Assembly (NCBI GenBank): GCA_030434245.1
Contig: JAUISX010000001.1
Span: 310,001 to 374,000 of the forward strand
Length of the DNA stretch: 64,000 nucleotides
Source: Porphyromonadaceae bacterium W3.11
Lineage (GTDB): Bacteria > Bacteroidota > Bacteroidia > Bacteroidales > Porphyromonadaceae
Direction of reading: 5' to 3'
The first letter of the stretch is position 1, and every line of letters begins with the position of its first letter. Made by a program: the position numbers and the translations under genes. Positions 62,828 to 64,000 of this stretch are shown here, piece by piece. The notes under the pieces are model-generated. The model was not told the origin of the DNA and made no database searches. It was given only the letters and a program-made list of their open reading frames with translations.

Positions 62828-62835
62828 CAAAGTTA
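62828..62835 (-). promoter_or_regulatory. Putative -7 box (TAACTTTG) of the methyltransferase gene
   Basis: TAACTTTG on the minus strand, 61 bp before the start codon, fits TAnnTTTG. No clear -33 element is visible. Confidence 0.4.
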
Positions 62836-63049
62836 CCTAAAAAGAAAGACTTAAACTCACAGTCCGATTGAGTAAAATAAATATATAATACCTAGCAAAA
62901 CAAAAGCAAACGTAATTAGTTTCATTCATTAGTAAAATGAATAAAATCACTAAAATTGTTTTTCTTATATATTTCTATCAAATATATACCCCATTACATA
63001 GTTAGCTTATTGATGAATATCTTACTACTGTATGCTATTGTAAACGTAT

Positions 63050-64000
63050 CTAGAAACGAGAGGTGTCAAGGTGGGATGGATCTTTCCTCTTGAAGTTACC
63101 GAAGTTATACTTAATAGTAAGCTTGATACTTCGAGAGTCTTGAGGTGGGATAAAGCATATCTTTTGGCTGGATATATCAGAACTAATCTTTGGGACTTGT
63201 CTATTGAGTAGATCATTCGCATTGAGAGCAATAGTCCATCTATCATTCTGAGAAACCCATTTTAACCCTGTGCTGATATTAAATATATCGGAAAAGACGT
63301 AATAGCCCTGAACCCCTCCTGTTATGTAGGAAAGGGATAAATCCCACGAAATTTTCTTCGCTTTACTAATCTGTATACTATTAAAAAGACTGGAATAAAA
63401 GAGTACTCGATTATGATTGAATGAAATGCCATTTATGTTATCAGCTTTCTCAGACTGAAGTGTTGCATTTAGGATGATACGACTTTGCATCCTATCCCAA
63501 AATGAGAAAGGCACCACCGAGATAAGTGAAAAGGAATTTTTGTACGCCCAATTCTGCGTGTTATAGACTATTCTCTCCTTATCTTTATCATAATGGAGTA
63601 GCTGTACAAAATAATTAGGAGCGTAGCTATCTGTTATTTGGAAAACATACTTTCCCTTAAGAATGTATATTAAGCGACTGTTATAGCTCGTATATGGTCT
63701 TAAATCTGGATTACCTACCCATTCTTGGTACTTACTTTTCAGGTCTGTGAATGGCTGCCGCTCCCAATAAGTGGGGTAAGTATCTTGAGTATCAAAGCCA
63801 AATTGCAACATATCGGTTGGTGAGATCATATAGGTCAATTTGACTTGCGGGGCCACATATCCCTGATGATCGACCTCAAAATCCATATAGGTTCCAACTA
63901 AGCCTAGATAGAAATTCAGGCGATCCGTCATTTGCTTTTCCACGCCCAAATATCCACCTACAGATAGTTCCGAGTATGAGCTTTTAACATCTTCAAGATT
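63050..64000 (-). CDS. Outer-membrane beta-barrel receptor, C-terminal part
   Basis: The frame is open to the window edge, so the N terminus lies beyond 64000; 316 residues are visible. They show continuous amphipathic strands (LNFYLGLVGTYMDFEV, YNSRLIYILKGKYVFQI, WTIALNANDLLNRQ, SIKLTIKYNFGNF) as in OMP_b-brl_3/TonB-receptor-like barrels of Bacteroidetes. An upstream plug or carboxypeptidase domain is expected outside the window. No terminator is obvious after the stop. Confidence 0.8.
   Translation of the reverse strand, partial: NLEDVKSSYSELSVGGYLGVEKQMTDRLNFYLGLVGTYMDFEVDHQGYVAPQVKLTYMISPTDMLQFGFDTQDTYPTYWERQPFTDLKSKYQEWVGNPDLRPYTSYNSRLIYILKGKYVFQITDSYAPNYFVQLLHYDKDKERIVYNTQNWAYKNSFSLISVVPFSFWDRMQSRIILNATLQSEKADNINGISFNHNRVLFYSSLFNSIQISKAKKISWDLSLSYITGGVQGYYVFSDIFNISTGLKWVSQNDRWTIALNANDLLNRQVPKISSDISSQKICFIPPQDSRSIKLTIKYNFGNFKRKDPSHLDTSRF

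Noticed and set aside
1-64000. CRISPR arrays, rRNA and tRNA genes
   Set aside because: No regularly spaced direct repeats, rRNA segments or cloverleaf with conserved TTC arms were seen on reading; a tRNAscan or CRISPR finder run would settle small misses.

Overview
This window looks like a chromosomal segment of a Bacteroidales bacterium, most likely Porphyromonas or a close relative. Reasons: putative promoters fit the Bacteroidetes -7 consensus TAnnTTTG with TTTG about 20 bp upstream; LpxC and FabZ are fused; parA, parB, a DUF5683-type protein and an MltD-like LysM transglycosylase are adjacent; there are several TonB-dependent receptors, a DUF4248/HU/amidase module, DUF4876 lipoproteins and a PGN_0703-like nuclease. 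All family names come from reading the proteins; no database search was possible.

Layout. 1-6.7 kb: end of a GC-richer prophage with a giant tail protein, a lipoprotein, a KilA-N (antirepressor-type) gene behind an unusual self-complementary leader RNA, and a strong terminator. 7.2-10.5 kb: a McrBC-like type IV restriction pair. 11.3-21.4 kb: a long rightward operon with a TonB receptor, a small lipoprotein, a beta-barrel, two DUF4876-like lipoproteins, an ABC ATPase/permease pair and a DUF4857-like protein, closed by a terminator. 21.7-31.0 kb: housekeeping genes (PAS protein, mltD, DUF5683, parB, parA, mutY, prs, galE and a HAD-thioesterase fusion). 31.1-34.4 kb: a lysis-like cassette (amidase, two-TM protein, lipoprotein with a C-terminal TM segment) with an HU-like protein and a divergent DUF4248 protein. 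34.5-43.2 kb: a restriction-modification-like locus of a PLD-SNF2 helicase fusion, an Eco57I-like adenine methyltransferase, an inverted alternative specificity cassette and a serine recombinase. 43.3-44.3 kb: a decayed IS982-like element. 44.6-48.1 kb: siderophore receptor and PepSY protein. 48.5-51.8 kb: SatD/DUF3307 pair behind a double palindrome, a putative nuclease and a phosphoesterase. 52.4-60.0 kb: M28 peptidase, then pyrF-lpxD-lpxC/fabZ-lpxA, a TnpR-passenger-like protein and miaA. 60.3-62.8 kb: a C5-methyltransferase/endonuclease pair. 63.05-64 kb: the 3' part of an outer-membrane barrel gene.

The most striking system is the 34.7-43.2 kb locus. A perfect 61-bp inverted repeat (40602-40662 and 42486-42546) lies inside the methyltransferase gene and at the start of an oppositely oriented cassette that encodes a different C-terminal recognition domain. 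A serine recombinase gene abuts the distal repeat. Inversion would exchange the recognition domain in frame, so this looks like a self-contained specificity switch on a PLD-helicase type restriction system. Second in interest is the leader of the KilA-N gene: a short self-terminating RNA whose 5' end is complementary to the mRNA leader just upstream of the start codon, an arrangement resembling the phage P1 C4/ant antisense switch. Third, the amidase cassette includes a protein with the topology of a single-molecule spanin.
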